Assembly (NCBI GenBank): GCA_024232965.1
Contig: JACKQF010000002.1
Location: 558,001-622,000 of the forward strand
Reading direction: 5' to 3'
Length of the DNA: 64,000 nucleotides
Source of the DNA: Verrucomicrobiaceae bacterium
GTDB lineage: Bacteria > Verrucomicrobiota > Verrucomicrobiia > Verrucomicrobiales > Verrucomicrobiaceae
In this document: piece by piece, positions 43,286 through 51,701 of the stretch
Numbering within the stretch: the first letter of the stretch is position 1
Layout of the letters: each line of letters opens with the position of its first letter
Notes under the pieces: model-generated
The model's database searches: none
What the model saw: the letters and a program-made list of their open reading frames with translations, nothing else
What the model was told of the DNA's origin: nothing
Position numbers and translations under genes: made by a program

Positions 43286-43933
43286 ATGAACTCGCTCGGC
43301 CTAAGCCTTTCATTCCTTGCGCTGCTAGCTTGCATCACCTCAGCCCACGCGGATGGAACGGTGCAGGGCAGCGTCTCTCTCGACAAGCCGAAACCGCCCG
43401 CCGTGGGGCCTGGATACAAGCCAGAAACCCAAAATCCGGTGCAAAACGAGGAGGCGCCACGCGCGATTGTTTATCTGGAAAACGCCAGTGGAAAGTACCC
43501 GAAGAAGTCGGGGGAAGTCCTGTCTATCCGGCAGCAGGGTTACCAGTTCCGTCCTTCGTTTGCCGTGATCCAGACCGGCGGCGCTGCGGAGTTCCCAAAC
43601 CGAGATGACGAGTTTCACAACGTCTTCTCTTACTCGCGAGTTCGTCGATTTGACCTGGGGCGCTTCCGCAAGGATGAGCCCAGCCCGCGCATCGATTTTG
43701 ATAAGCCCGGTCTCGTCAAAATATACTGCGAGATTCATCAACACATGCGCTGCTTGGTCTTGGTCGTGGACACTCCCTGGTATACCACGACGGATGCTGA
43801 GGGAGCCTTCACGCTGCCCAAAGTCCCATCCGGCGATTACACGCTGAAGGCGCTGCTGCCTTCGGAAAAGACCCTGGTGCAAAAAATCACTGTTCGCGAC
43901 GGTGCAGTGACCAAAGTCGCCGTCACACGCTAA
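43286..43933 (+). CDS. Secreted cupredoxin (plastocyanin-like) protein with C-terminal carboxypeptidase-regulatory-like domain
   Basis: A 215-residue protein with a signal peptide (MNSLGLSLSFLALLACITSAHA). The copper-type site is recognisable: His in DDEFHNVFSYS, then Cys, His and Met in VKIYCEIHQHMRCLVLVV, the type I order H...C..H..M. The C-terminus DAEGAFTLPKVPSGDYTLKALLP is a transthyretin-like/carboxypeptidase-regulatory beta domain. Such proteins are often called methylamine utilisation or plastocyanin-like and probably bind Cu for electron transfer in the periplasm. It is followed closely (17 bases) by the adenylate cyclase gene, and then the porin gene. Confidence 0.8.
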   Translation: MNSLGLSLSFLALLACITSAHADGTVQGSVSLDKPKPPAVGPGYKPETQNPVQNEEAPRAIVYLENASGKYPKKSGEVLSIRQQGYQFRPSFAVIQTGGAAEFPNRDDEFHNVFSYSRVRRFDLGRFRKDEPSPRIDFDKPGLVKIYCEIHQHMRCLVLVVDTPWYTTTDAEGAFTLPKVPSGDYTLKALLPSEKTLVQKITVRDGAVTKVAVTR

Positions 43934-43950
43934 GCTACCCTCGTTCTGCC

Positions 43951-45636
43951 ATGACCTTTCGCGCACGGCTGTTGCAGGCGATTTTGGCAGTCGTGGGAGC
44001 TACTGTGGCGGCCGTTCTGGTCGTCGCTCAAGGGCAAAACAGCGCTTCGTTTGATGCCATGGTGGAGGTGATCTTCCGCCAGCAAACCGAGAACTTCCAA
44101 CGTGATCAACAGGCGCAAACGGAGGCAGCGAGATTCCAAGCAGGGTTGGGGGACTCAGTGCGCGTCTTCGCTGCGCTGGAGGAGGGCGACCCAGAGGTCT
44201 ACAACGTCGCCTCCAATGAGGTGCGTTTGGGGAACTTCGACTTCTTCCGGCTCGCCTCGACCGCCAGCGGCCTGCTGCATCCACCCGAAGACAGCAGAGC
44301 CGGAATGCAGAATGCGGCGTTTGAAACGCAGATGGAAAAGCAACTGAACGAGGTCGCTGGCACGCTCTCTTCCGAAACGACTGAGACGCAGTTGGGGTTC
44401 CTGGCCCTGAACGCAGAAGGCCCTGCCAGCCCTCAACTCTTTCGTGTGCTGGCGCTCCCGATTCGAAAATTTGATACCACGATGGGGCTGATCTTTCTCG
44501 GCCAGGAGGTAAAACTTCACGCGCTCGCAGGTGCTGGCGAACATGCACTGGTGCCGTTCATCGAGGCGAGCAGGCTTGTTTTTGGAGAGGGACTCCCCGC
44601 CGCACGCCCACTGCTTCTGAAGTCGCTGGAGGATCCTTCGACAAAGGTGCTCACGGTCGATGGAAGGGACTACCGCGTGCAACAGCACTTACTCAATCCA
44701 GGCTCGCCCTTTCCTCCTGCCACACTGGTCAGCTTGTTTCCGTTGACGGAATTCCAGCAACAACAACGGGCACTGATGCTGCGAGTGCTTGGGATCGGAA
44801 TCGTCGCCCTTCTTGCCGCAGCTGCACTTGCCTTTGCCTTTGCAGGACAACTCAGCCGCCCCATCCATGATCTCGTCGCGGCGACTCGCGCGGTGCGGGG
44901 AGGTGATCTCGCCGTGCGTCTGCCGGAGACTGCGGTGCGGGAGTTCGGTGCGCTGAATGCATCCTTCAATGAGATGACGGAAGGGCTGGCTTTAAAGGAG
45001 CGCTATCACTCCGTGCTGAGCATGGTCACCGATGCACAGGTGGCGGAGCAACTGATGTCTGGGAAGATCCAACTGGGTGGCGAGGCACGGGAGGTTAGCA
45101 TCTTGTTTTGCGATATCCGTGGTTACACCGCGATGACTGTGGGCCGTGATCCCGCCGAGGTGATCGCGATTTTGAATCAACACATGGGAGCACTAACGCA
45201 GGTGGTGTATCGCTGGCACGGGGTCATCACGCAGTTTGCGGGAGACGCGGTCATGGTGGTCTTTGGCGCGCCCACCGCACGGGGGAACGACGCTGAAAAC
45301 GCCGTGCGCTGCGCCTGGGAGATGCTGGCCGCACGCGAGTCACTGAACAGGGACTCGCCGTTGCCACTGGGTATTGGTATCGGCGTCGCCAGCGGTCCGG
45401 TCGTCGCTGGATGCATCGGTGCCGAGAACCGCGCGGACTACACCGTCGTTGGGGAGCGCGTCAACCTCGCCGCCCGTCTGTGCAGCGTCGCGGGGGCGGG
45501 CGAAGTCGTGGTGGATGAGACCACACGTGGTGCTGTGCCGCCCAGCATCCAGCTCGCAGCTCTACCCGAACCACTGAACCTGAAGGGATTCGCAGGAGGA
45601 ACACTTGCGTATCGCGTGACGGACATCACGATATAG
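43951..45636 (+). CDS. Membrane class III adenylate/guanylate cyclase with periplasmic sensor and HAMP
   Basis: A 561-residue protein. It has an N-terminal helix (LLQAILAVVGATVAAVLVVAQ), an extracytoplasmic domain of about 240 residues (double-Cache-like by size), and a second helix (VLGIGIVALLAAAALAFAFAG). A HAMP segment follows (SRPIHDLVAATRAVRGGDLAVRLPE). The class III cyclase domain is at about 380-555 with metal-binding Asp in VSILFCDIRGYTAM and FAGDAVMVVFG, then LGIGIGVASGPVVAGCIG and YTVVGERVNLAARLCS. It makes cAMP or cGMP in response to an outside signal. It sits between a cupredoxin gene and a porin-like gene with 17- and 15-base gaps. Confidence 0.9.
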   Translation: MTFRARLLQAILAVVGATVAAVLVVAQGQNSASFDAMVEVIFRQQTENFQRDQQAQTEAARFQAGLGDSVRVFAALEEGDPEVYNVASNEVRLGNFDFFRLASTASGLLHPPEDSRAGMQNAAFETQMEKQLNEVAGTLSSETTETQLGFLALNAEGPASPQLFRVLALPIRKFDTTMGLIFLGQEVKLHALAGAGEHALVPFIEASRLVFGEGLPAARPLLLKSLEDPSTKVLTVDGRDYRVQQHLLNPGSPFPPATLVSLFPLTEFQQQQRALMLRVLGIGIVALLAAAALAFAFAGQLSRPIHDLVAATRAVRGGDLAVRLPETAVREFGALNASFNEMTEGLALKERYHSVLSMVTDAQVAEQLMSGKIQLGGEAREVSILFCDIRGYTAMTVGRDPAEVIAILNQHMGALTQVVYRWHGVITQFAGDAVMVVFGAPTARGNDAENAVRCAWEMLAARESLNRDSPLPLGIGIGVASGPVVAGCIGAENRADYTVVGERVNLAARLCSVAGAGEVVVDETTRGAVPPSIQLAALPEPLNLKGFAGGTLAYRVTDITI

Positions 45637-45651
45637 ACTGATCGACACTCC

Positions 45652-46887
45652 ATGCCAAAGCTCAGACCTCTCCCGTATCCGCTCGTCATCTTCGCCGCCG
45701 TGATGCTGGTCAACGGCCCATCGTTGCGCGGTCAGGAGGTGTTGGAAAAGATCGATGAAAGCCTCTCCTGGACCGCACTGGCGGGTTCAATCCAAGCGGA
45801 CCTGTCCTTCCTCCAAGATACAGAGTTTTACATCGCCGAATCCCAGCCCCAGGGACTGCTGGATATATCGGACAATGAATTCCTCCAACCCCGACTGGCA
45901 GCTTTCCTCGACGTAAGCGCGGGGGAATGCTGGACCCTGCACGCCCAAGCGCGGCTAGATCGGGGTTTCGATCCAGGGTTCGCACCCGATGGGGAACTCC
46001 GGCTTGATGAATATTATCTGCAATGGCGGCCTTTGGCGGATGATCGCATGCTCTGGCGGGTCGGTAAATTTGCGACGGTCTTTGGGGCCTACCCGCGCCG
46101 GCAGCTATCGTGGGACAATCCCTTCATCACAGCACCCGCAGCCTACGAAGACCAGCTCTCCGTGTCCGATGATGGTCGCCCAGGCTCGGTGGAGTCGTTT
46201 TTGCAGCGGCGCTTTCTCCCGGCAAACAAGCGGACCTGGCTGCCGATCATTTGGGGGCCCGCTTACATCACGGGGGCTTCTGTATCTGGACGCATTGACA
46301 AATTCGACTACGCGTTCGAGGTCAAAACAGCGGCACTTTCTGCTCAGCCAAATCGTTGGGATGGCATCGCTGAAGGCGTGGACGCAGCAAACCTCGCCGG
46401 GCGTCTTGGCTGGCGACCTGCGGAAGAATGGACGCTGGGTGCCTCCTTCGCTTATGGGCCCTATTTGAATCCTGACACCGCCATCGGACTGCCCACTGGT
46501 AGTTCTTGGCGCGACTACGATCAAACCACGCTAGGCATTGATGCGGCCTATGCACACGGCCATTGGCAGTGCTGGGCTGAATTGATCGGAGCAGAATTTG
46601 ACGTCCCCAATGTGGGGCGCATGCGTGCCCTCAGCGCGTTGGCAGAAGCCAAGTACAAGATCACCGCAACGACCTGGGCCTCCCTTCGCTGGAATCAGGC
46701 TTTTTTTGATGAGGTTGGCGCTGCCAATACCCAATGGGGATCCGACCGATGGCGGCTGGATTTGGCTGTCGGCCATCGCTTTAGCCGTCACGTTCAGGCC
46801 AAGATCCAATACAGTTTCGCTGAACGCACAGGCTCTGATCCCGAGGGAGATCACCTCGTCGCTGCTCAGCTGACACTGCGATTCTAG
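45652..46887 (+). CDS. Outer-membrane beta-barrel (porin-like) protein
   Basis: A 411-residue protein with a signal peptide (YPLVIFAAVMLVNGPSLRGQ). Alternating amphipathic strands and aromatic girdles run throughout (ECWTLHAQARLDRGF, RLDEYYLQWRPL, RMLWRVGKFATVFGAYPRR, HWQCWAELIGAEFDV, TTWASLRWNQAFF). The C-terminus ends in Phe after LVAAQLTLR, the usual signal for the BAM machinery. No specific porin family was named. It is third in the operon-like row with the cupredoxin and cyclase genes. Confidence 0.75.
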   Translation: MPKLRPLPYPLVIFAAVMLVNGPSLRGQEVLEKIDESLSWTALAGSIQADLSFLQDTEFYIAESQPQGLLDISDNEFLQPRLAAFLDVSAGECWTLHAQARLDRGFDPGFAPDGELRLDEYYLQWRPLADDRMLWRVGKFATVFGAYPRRQLSWDNPFITAPAAYEDQLSVSDDGRPGSVESFLQRRFLPANKRTWLPIIWGPAYITGASVSGRIDKFDYAFEVKTAALSAQPNRWDGIAEGVDAANLAGRLGWRPAEEWTLGASFAYGPYLNPDTAIGLPTGSSWRDYDQTTLGIDAAYAHGHWQCWAELIGAEFDVPNVGRMRALSALAEAKYKITATTWASLRWNQAFFDEVGAANTQWGSDRWRLDLAVGHRFSRHVQAKIQYSFAERTGSDPEGDHLVAAQLTLRF

Positions 46888-46913
46888 GAGGCCGGAAAAC
46901 TTTTTTCGAGAAT

Positions 46914-46942
46914 CTGCGCAAGTCCGATGGGGGACATGCATC
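46914..46942 (+). promoter_or_regulatory. ECF-type promoter motif, site 3 (secreted protein gene)
   Basis: CTGCGCAAGTC (46914-46924), 8 bases, GACATGCATC (46933-46942). It ends 61 bases before the ATG at 47004. Its downstream block is identical to site 1. Confidence 0.6.
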
Positions 46943-47003
46943 TGCGTTGTGAAGGGCGGCAATCGAACCCGCCTCAAAAACAAATCACAACCTTCCTCAT
47001 CCT

Positions 47004-48083
47004 ATGAAACGCAGCACCGCCATCCTCGCCATCGCCGCCAGTCTCATCTTCCCCAACCTGACCACCACTGCCAACGCGCAGTCCCTCGCGCTGATCAATC
47101 GGATCACAGAAATCACGCCCAGCCAGGGCATGGCGGGGCAAACGATCACGGTGAAGATCACCCGCCCCGAACTTCAGTTGCCTTCTGGGCTTAAAGAATT
47201 GCAGGCCAAGCTACGGAAGGACATCGTTCTCCGCTTCCCTGGCAGAGTGGGCAGCCAAACCACAAGGATCTTGTTCACCGGAGCCCAGGCCGGCCAATTT
47301 GTGGATGGGGAAAATGTCGTTCGCGTGAATGACGACACCTTCACCGTGCGCGTCCCTTCATCAGCTCGCTCCGGCCCGATGCAGCTTCGGATGGGTCTGG
47401 GGACCAGTACATCCACGGTTCGATTCACCCTGACCACAGTCGGCTATAGCATCGAAAACCAGAGCCAATACAACATCGTCAGCATCAAGATGGATGGCGT
47501 CGAAAGATTGACACCTGGGCAGGTCATCGCCGCCGTGCCGGCCACATCACCCAACATAAATATCCTGGATGTCGGTGCCACGGCAGGAAACCACAACTTG
47601 CAAATCACCATCGGCATCGATGCCTCCCGCCCTGTGATGGTGGTCTTCCTGCCAACCATGGCCGCCCAACGCTTTCTCAGCCCCTCCCAGGGCTTTGCGA
47701 ACCCAATCGGCATCCTGCCAATGCGTGCTGGCGACTACTTGGTCTCATCGCCCAACACCGTCTCGGCGGTCGGCACATCGCGGACTGTCAGCTGGCAGGC
47801 GCTTGAAGTGCAGGCAAATGGCAACTTGGTCGTCCACGGCTTCGACTTCACCTTCAACCGCACGACAGGCGTGACCAGTTTCGTCCACTGGATCGGCGAC
47901 CGCCCAAACGTTGCTGGCCGCGGAACGGTCCTGGAACCAAGCCTTGCCCAGTGGGGCGTGAATGCAGCTCAACGCACTCTGACTCTGCGGAGCTCCACGG
48001 GCAGCGTTTACACCAACTTCAACGTGACCTTTCCCAACGCATCAGGTGTCGCTGCCGATGGTCTGACCTACACGATGCAATAA
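47004..48083 (+). CDS. Secreted IPT/TIG-like beta-sandwich protein
   Basis: A 359-residue protein with a signal peptide (RSTAILAIAASLIFPNLTTTANAQ). The first domain starts INRITEITPSQGMAGQTITVKI, which matches the opening of IPT/TIG domains, and ends at about residue 155 (VRFTLTTVGYSIENQS). The remainder is all-beta with no recognised motif (FLPTMAAQRFLSPSQG, VSWQALEVQANGNLVVHGFDF, SFVHWIGDRPNVAGRG). The ECF-type motif upstream suggests control by the sigma factor at 40783. A strong terminator follows. The function is probably at the cell surface or periplasm. Confidence 0.65.
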   Translation: MKRSTAILAIAASLIFPNLTTTANAQSLALINRITEITPSQGMAGQTITVKITRPELQLPSGLKELQAKLRKDIVLRFPGRVGSQTTRILFTGAQAGQFVDGENVVRVNDDTFTVRVPSSARSGPMQLRMGLGTSTSTVRFTLTTVGYSIENQSQYNIVSIKMDGVERLTPGQVIAAVPATSPNINILDVGATAGNHNLQITIGIDASRPVMVVFLPTMAAQRFLSPSQGFANPIGILPMRAGDYLVSSPNTVSAVGTSRTVSWQALEVQANGNLVVHGFDFTFNRTTGVTSFVHWIGDRPNVAGRGTVLEPSLAQWGVNAAQRTLTLRSSTGSVYTNFNVTFPNASGVAADGLTYTMQ

Positions 48084-48104
48084 TTGCAACGGGCCCTTCA
48101 TTAT

Positions 48105-48138
48105 AAACACCGGTCGCAGCCTGCTGCGACCGGTGTTT
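48105..48138. terminator. Strong bidirectional hairpin terminator
   Basis: A perfect 15-bp stem AAACACCGGTCGCAG / CTGCGACCGGTGTTT with a CCTG loop. It lies 22 bases after the stop at 48083 and just before the end of the convergent gene at 48167. A/T tails on both sides favour use on both strands. Confidence 0.9.
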
Positions 48139-48166
48139 GTTATTATGGGGATATACTTCAGACCGA

Positions 48167-48586
48167 TCAATTCACGGAAGGATCCTCTGGCACCTCTGAG
48201 GCGATCACAGAAAATCTCGCGCATTCCATGGCACCATTCGGGCCAGGGATGATGGCCATCAGACCCTTTTGCAGTTCGGCAAAAAAGATCACCATCAGCG
48301 CCCGCCCGTCTGCCACACCCGCACCGTGGTAAAAGCGGTGGCCGTTCAGGGCAGACAGATGGATCTGCTGGATCTTCGTCGGCTTTGACAAAGCCTTGGC
48401 AAGAATACGCTCCAGCAATGGAGTCAGCGCAGGAAGAGCGTGCGGAACACTCATCTGCGCAAAATTCACATCCCCGCCGAACTCATCCAAGAAGTACCCG
48501 AACGCCTTCTCATAATCAGTCGGATGCAGCAGGTACTCCTGCAAAAGAGCAAGATGATACGGCAAGTTCGTCGAGGCTGAATTCAT
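48167..48586 (-). CDS. Hypothetical protein (139 aa)
   Basis: A 139-residue protein from the ATG at 48586; an upstream in-frame start at 48628 would overlap the 3' end of the superoxide dismutase gene. The layout is helices first (NLPYHLALLQEYLLHPTDYEKAFGYFLDEFGG, ALPALTPLLERILAKALS), then beta strands (IQQIHLSALNGHRFYHGAGVADGRALMVIFFAELQKGLMAII and ECARFSVIAS). No signal peptide and no recognised family. It lies 28 bases downstream of the superoxide dismutase gene in the same direction and may be cotranscribed with it. Confidence 0.65.
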   Translation of the reverse strand: MNSASTNLPYHLALLQEYLLHPTDYEKAFGYFLDEFGGDVNFAQMSVPHALPALTPLLERILAKALSKPTKIQQIHLSALNGHRFYHGAGVADGRALMVIFFAELQKGLMAIIPGPNGAMECARFSVIASEVPEDPSVN

Positions 48587-48614
48587 GCTGGCTGGCGCAC
48601 TTTGATCGGAACGC

Positions 48615-49334
48615 TTACGCCCCCTCAAAGCAAGCGGCGGCTTGCTTCCAGTTCACCACATTCCACCAGGCGGCCACATAGTCAGGGCGCTTGTTTTGGT
48701 AGTGCAGGTAGTAGGCGTGCTCCCAGACATCCAGGCCCAACACAGGGGCGCCGAGATCGCTGTCCGGCACGACTCCCTTCATGAGCGGGTTGTCTTGATT
48801 GGGGGTCGAAACGATGGCGAGCTTGCCGTCGGCTTTTTTGATCAGCCAAGCCCAGCCGGAACCGAAGCGCTTGGCGGCAGCATCGCCGAAGGCTTTTTTC
48901 ATGTCTTCAATACTGCCAAAGCTGCTCTGGATCGCCTCTGCCAGCTTTCCTTCCGGTGCTGCCGGGCCGCTGCCCGCTGGAGCCATCCATTGCCAGAACC
49001 AGGTGTGATTTACATGACCACCGCCGTTATTGCGAATTGCTGTTTGCTGGTCCACAGGCAGAGTGCTGATGTCGGCGATCAGTTCGGCCACATTATCCGT
49101 ATTCAGATTCGCCGCCTTCAGGGCATCGCCAAGTTTCGTCACGTAACCAGCGTGATGTTTATCGTGATGGATGGTCATCGTCAGCGCATCAATGTGCGGC
49201 TCCAGCGCTGCGGGTGCGTAAGGCAGTGCGGGCAATTCAAGACCCACGGCAAAGGCGGCGGACGAGGTGGAAGGAACAAGGATCGAGCCTGCAACTGCGG
49301 CTCCAGCGGTGGTAATAAAGGAACGACGGTTCAT
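48615..49334 (-). CDS. Exported Fe/Mn superoxide dismutase
   Basis: A 239-residue protein from the ATG at 49334, which begins a twin-arginine signal (MNRRSFITTAGAAVAGSIL). The mature part is a standard Fe/Mn superoxide dismutase: LPYAPAALEPHIDALTMTIHHDKHHAGYV (first His ligand), NNGGGHVNHTWFWQWM (second His), and GLDVWEHAYYLHYQNKRPDYVAAWWNVVNW (Asp and His ligands). It converts superoxide to peroxide and oxygen. Metal choice cannot be decided here. Tat export implies that the folded, metal-loaded enzyme acts in the periplasm. Confidence 0.92.
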   Translation of the reverse strand: MNRRSFITTAGAAVAGSILVPSTSSAAFAVGLELPALPYAPAALEPHIDALTMTIHHDKHHAGYVTKLGDALKAANLNTDNVAELIADISTLPVDQQTAIRNNGGGHVNHTWFWQWMAPAGSGPAAPEGKLAEAIQSSFGSIEDMKKAFGDAAAKRFGSGWAWLIKKADGKLAIVSTPNQDNPLMKGVVPDSDLGAPVLGLDVWEHAYYLHYQNKRPDYVAAWWNVVNWKQAAACFEGA

Positions 49335-49445
49335 GGGGGGGTGAGTTGGGGTTGGCTGGAATGATACGGCCACCCGCCTCTTTAGTGCACTCCTTTTTTT
49401 CTTTGCCAAACGGCGACCATCGCGGAAAAGGAAGCTGACCGCCCC

Positions 49446-50066
49446 ATGTCGCCACTCTTTGTTCCCAACAATTACTTCTGCGAACTCTCGAAAACGGAGA
49501 TCTTTCCAGATCCCTCACGTCCCCTTGAGGTCGATCTCGGGTGTGGTGACGCGACCTTTCTAATCGAAATGGCACGCGCCCATCCCGAGCGAGATTTCCT
49601 GGGCGTTGAGCGCATGCTTGGACGAGTCGAAAAGACCCAGAAGAAGATCATCCGCAATGGCTTGACCAATGTGCGTGTGCTGCGACTGGAGAGCGCCTAC
49701 ACGGTCGGCTGGCTCTTACCGACCGGAAGCATCAGCAGGCTGCATCTGCTCTGCCCAGACCCCTGGCCCAAGACACGCCACCACAAAAACCGACTCGTGA
49801 ATCAAGAGGAGTTCCTCAATGGTCTCGCTCGTATCCTTGAGCCGCAGGGTGAATTTTTGCTCAAGACCGATCATGCAGAATATTTTGAAGACGCCGTAAC
49901 ACAGATGCAGGGACGCAGCGACTTTGCCCGCATGGACTGGCCACAGGACGCCTTCTTCTACCCGCAGACAGACTTTGAAAAACATTGGCTCGGCCAAGGG
50001 CTCACAATCAATCGCGGTCGCTGGCAATCCCGGCGTCGAACCACCGAGCTAAAGGCCGCCGCATGA
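49446..50066 (+). CDS. trmB: tRNA (guanine(46)-N7)-methyltransferase
   Basis: A 206-residue cytoplasmic methyltransferase. The SAM-binding motif LEVDLGCGDATFLIEMA is at residues about 28-44, and GVERMLGRVEKTQKKI follows with the acidic ribose contact. LLCPDPWPKTRHHKNRLVN is the TrmB signature with the catalytic Asp. The C-terminal part has FLLKTDHAEYFEDAV. The start is the ATG at 49446 without a Shine-Dalgarno sequence. The stop codon overlaps the start of the pseudouridine synthase gene (ATGA), so two RNA-modification genes are coupled. Confidence 0.93.
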   Translation: MSPLFVPNNYFCELSKTEIFPDPSRPLEVDLGCGDATFLIEMARAHPERDFLGVERMLGRVEKTQKKIIRNGLTNVRVLRLESAYTVGWLLPTGSISRLHLLCPDPWPKTRHHKNRLVNQEEFLNGLARILEPQGEFLLKTDHAEYFEDAVTQMQGRSDFARMDWPQDAFFYPQTDFEKHWLGQGLTINRGRWQSRRRTTELKAAA

Positions 50067-50749
50067 GCCCCCGCCGCCTCGATCGGATCGTCTCATCGCT
50101 CGGCTACTGCAGTCGCAGAGAAGTGCGCGATCTGGTCGCAGATGGCCGCATTCGAATCGGCGAAGACCTCGCCACCCGCGCCGATGTTCGTGTCGATCCA
50201 GAACTGGTGCGACTGGACAACGAGCCGCTGGAAGCCCCTGGTGGCCTCTTGGCAATGCTGCACAAACCAATCGGCTACGTCTGCACCCGTGCGGATGGCG
50301 AAGGCCCGACGGTTTACGAACTCCTGCCGCCACGATGGATGTCCCGCAACCCCCGTGTCACCACCATTGGCCGACTGGACAAAGACACCAGCGGGCTGCT
50401 TTTGATTACCGATCAGGGAGACCTCGTGCATCGCTACACCTCACCAAAGTCAGACTGTGAAAAAGTCTATGTGGCAGAAGTGGATCACGATCTGGATGAA
50501 TCGCTTATTGCGATCTTCGCCAGCGGCACCGTCATGCTGCGCGGCGAAGAAAAGCCTTGCCTGCCTGCAAAGTTAGAAATCATCGCCCCAAGCACTGCAC
50601 GCCTGACCCTGACGGAAGGTCGCTATCACCAAGTCCGCCGGATGTTTGCCAGCCAGGGATGGCACGTCGAAAAACTCCACCGTACCCACTTCGGAGATTA
50701 TGAACTCGGGGATTTGGCGGAAGGTGAGGTGGCTCCCATGCACCGCTGA
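50063..50749 (+). CDS. RsuA/RluB-family pseudouridine synthase
   Basis: A 228-residue protein from the ATG at 50063. An S4 RNA-binding domain comes first (RLDRIVSSLGYCSRREVRDLVADGRIRIG). The catalytic domain has HKPIGYVCTR, then the signature GRLDKDTSGLLLITDQGDL with the nucleophile Asp near residue 108, and RYHQVRRMFASQGWHVEKLHR near the C-terminus. The small size fits RsuA (16S U516) more than RluB, but specificity is not certain. It is coupled to trmB by an ATGA overlap. Confidence 0.9.
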   Translation: MSPRRLDRIVSSLGYCSRREVRDLVADGRIRIGEDLATRADVRVDPELVRLDNEPLEAPGGLLAMLHKPIGYVCTRADGEGPTVYELLPPRWMSRNPRVTTIGRLDKDTSGLLLITDQGDLVHRYTSPKSDCEKVYVAEVDHDLDESLIAIFASGTVMLRGEEKPCLPAKLEIIAPSTARLTLTEGRYHQVRRMFASQGWHVEKLHRTHFGDYELGDLAEGEVAPMHR

Positions 50750-50832
50750 CACAGATTTGGATCGCCCGCCTGTTCCCCAAAAACCCAGATCTAGGCTTGC
50801 CAAATGTGATAGCCGCGTGATTGACTTACGCA

Positions 50833-51639
50833 ATGGCCTACCCTGGACGCCCAACTCTCAGACCCTCGCTTGCCCGACTCAAGCGATGGAGCGCAGCGGG
50901 GCTCGATTTGTTGTATCCGCGGATCTGTCAGGCCTGCGAATGTGCAATCTCGTTCGAGGCACCACGCGAAGGCCTCTCCGCCTGGTTTTGTGAAGAGTGC
51001 AACAGCACGCTGCCACGAATTGAGGCTCCCTACTGCGAGGTGTGCGCCGAAGCCTACGATGGGGCTGTCAGCACCACCTTTCGTTGCGAAAACTGCGCTG
51101 GACGGAAGTTGGGATTCGAATTTGCCTTTGCGGGCTTCAAGGCCCAGGGACCAATTCGCACGCTGATTCACCGCTTCAAATATGAGCGCCGATATGAACT
51201 GCGAGGGGTGTTATCGGAGTTGCTGCTGGAGGCGCTGAAAGAACCACGACTGGCGATGGAGAGTTTGGCCGACTGGGTGTTGGTGCCTGTGCCACTGCAT
51301 CCATCCCGCCAGGGTGAGCGCGAGTTCAACCAGAGCTGGGAACTGTGCTGCGAACTCCATCAGGCCACCGGAATCCCGGCCAATCAGGCGCTGATCCGAG
51401 TCCGCGATACGGAGCATCAGGCCCGCATGAACCGCCGGGAGCGCCTGGCAAATCTGCGCAAAGCCTTCGCACCAAGGCCCGACCGATGGGGTAGCCCAGC
51501 GCCTGACCTACGCCAGCGCAAGGTTCTCCTGGTGGACGATGTCGTGACCACCGGCACGACGACCGACGAGTGCGCGAGGGTTCTGACAGAGGCGATGGGG
51601 GTGCAAAAAGTGGTGGTGATCGCCGTTGCTAGGGGTTAA
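50833..51639 (+). CDS. ComF family protein
   Basis: A 268-residue protein from the ATG at 50833. The N-terminal zinc-ribbon-type Cys clusters (CQACECAI, CEECN, CEVCAEAY, CENCAG) are followed by FKYERRYELRGVL. The phosphoribosyltransferase-like domain has VPVPLHPSRQGEREFNQSW and ends with the PRPP loop VLLVDDVVTTGTTTDECARVL. ComF proteins support DNA uptake during natural transformation and may have wider DNA roles. No other competence genes are in the window. A TTGCCA-like -35 lies at 50797-50802, near enough that the mRNA could be short-leadered. Confidence 0.9.
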   Translation: MAYPGRPTLRPSLARLKRWSAAGLDLLYPRICQACECAISFEAPREGLSAWFCEECNSTLPRIEAPYCEVCAEAYDGAVSTTFRCENCAGRKLGFEFAFAGFKAQGPIRTLIHRFKYERRYELRGVLSELLLEALKEPRLAMESLADWVLVPVPLHPSRQGEREFNQSWELCCELHQATGIPANQALIRVRDTEHQARMNRRERLANLRKAFAPRPDRWGSPAPDLRQRKVLLVDDVVTTGTTTDECARVLTEAMGVQKVVVIAVARG

Positions 51640-51701
51640 TATCCGCACCCGCGCGCATGCTTGGCGTGGCCACAAACACATCAATTTTCGATTCGACTAC
51701 C

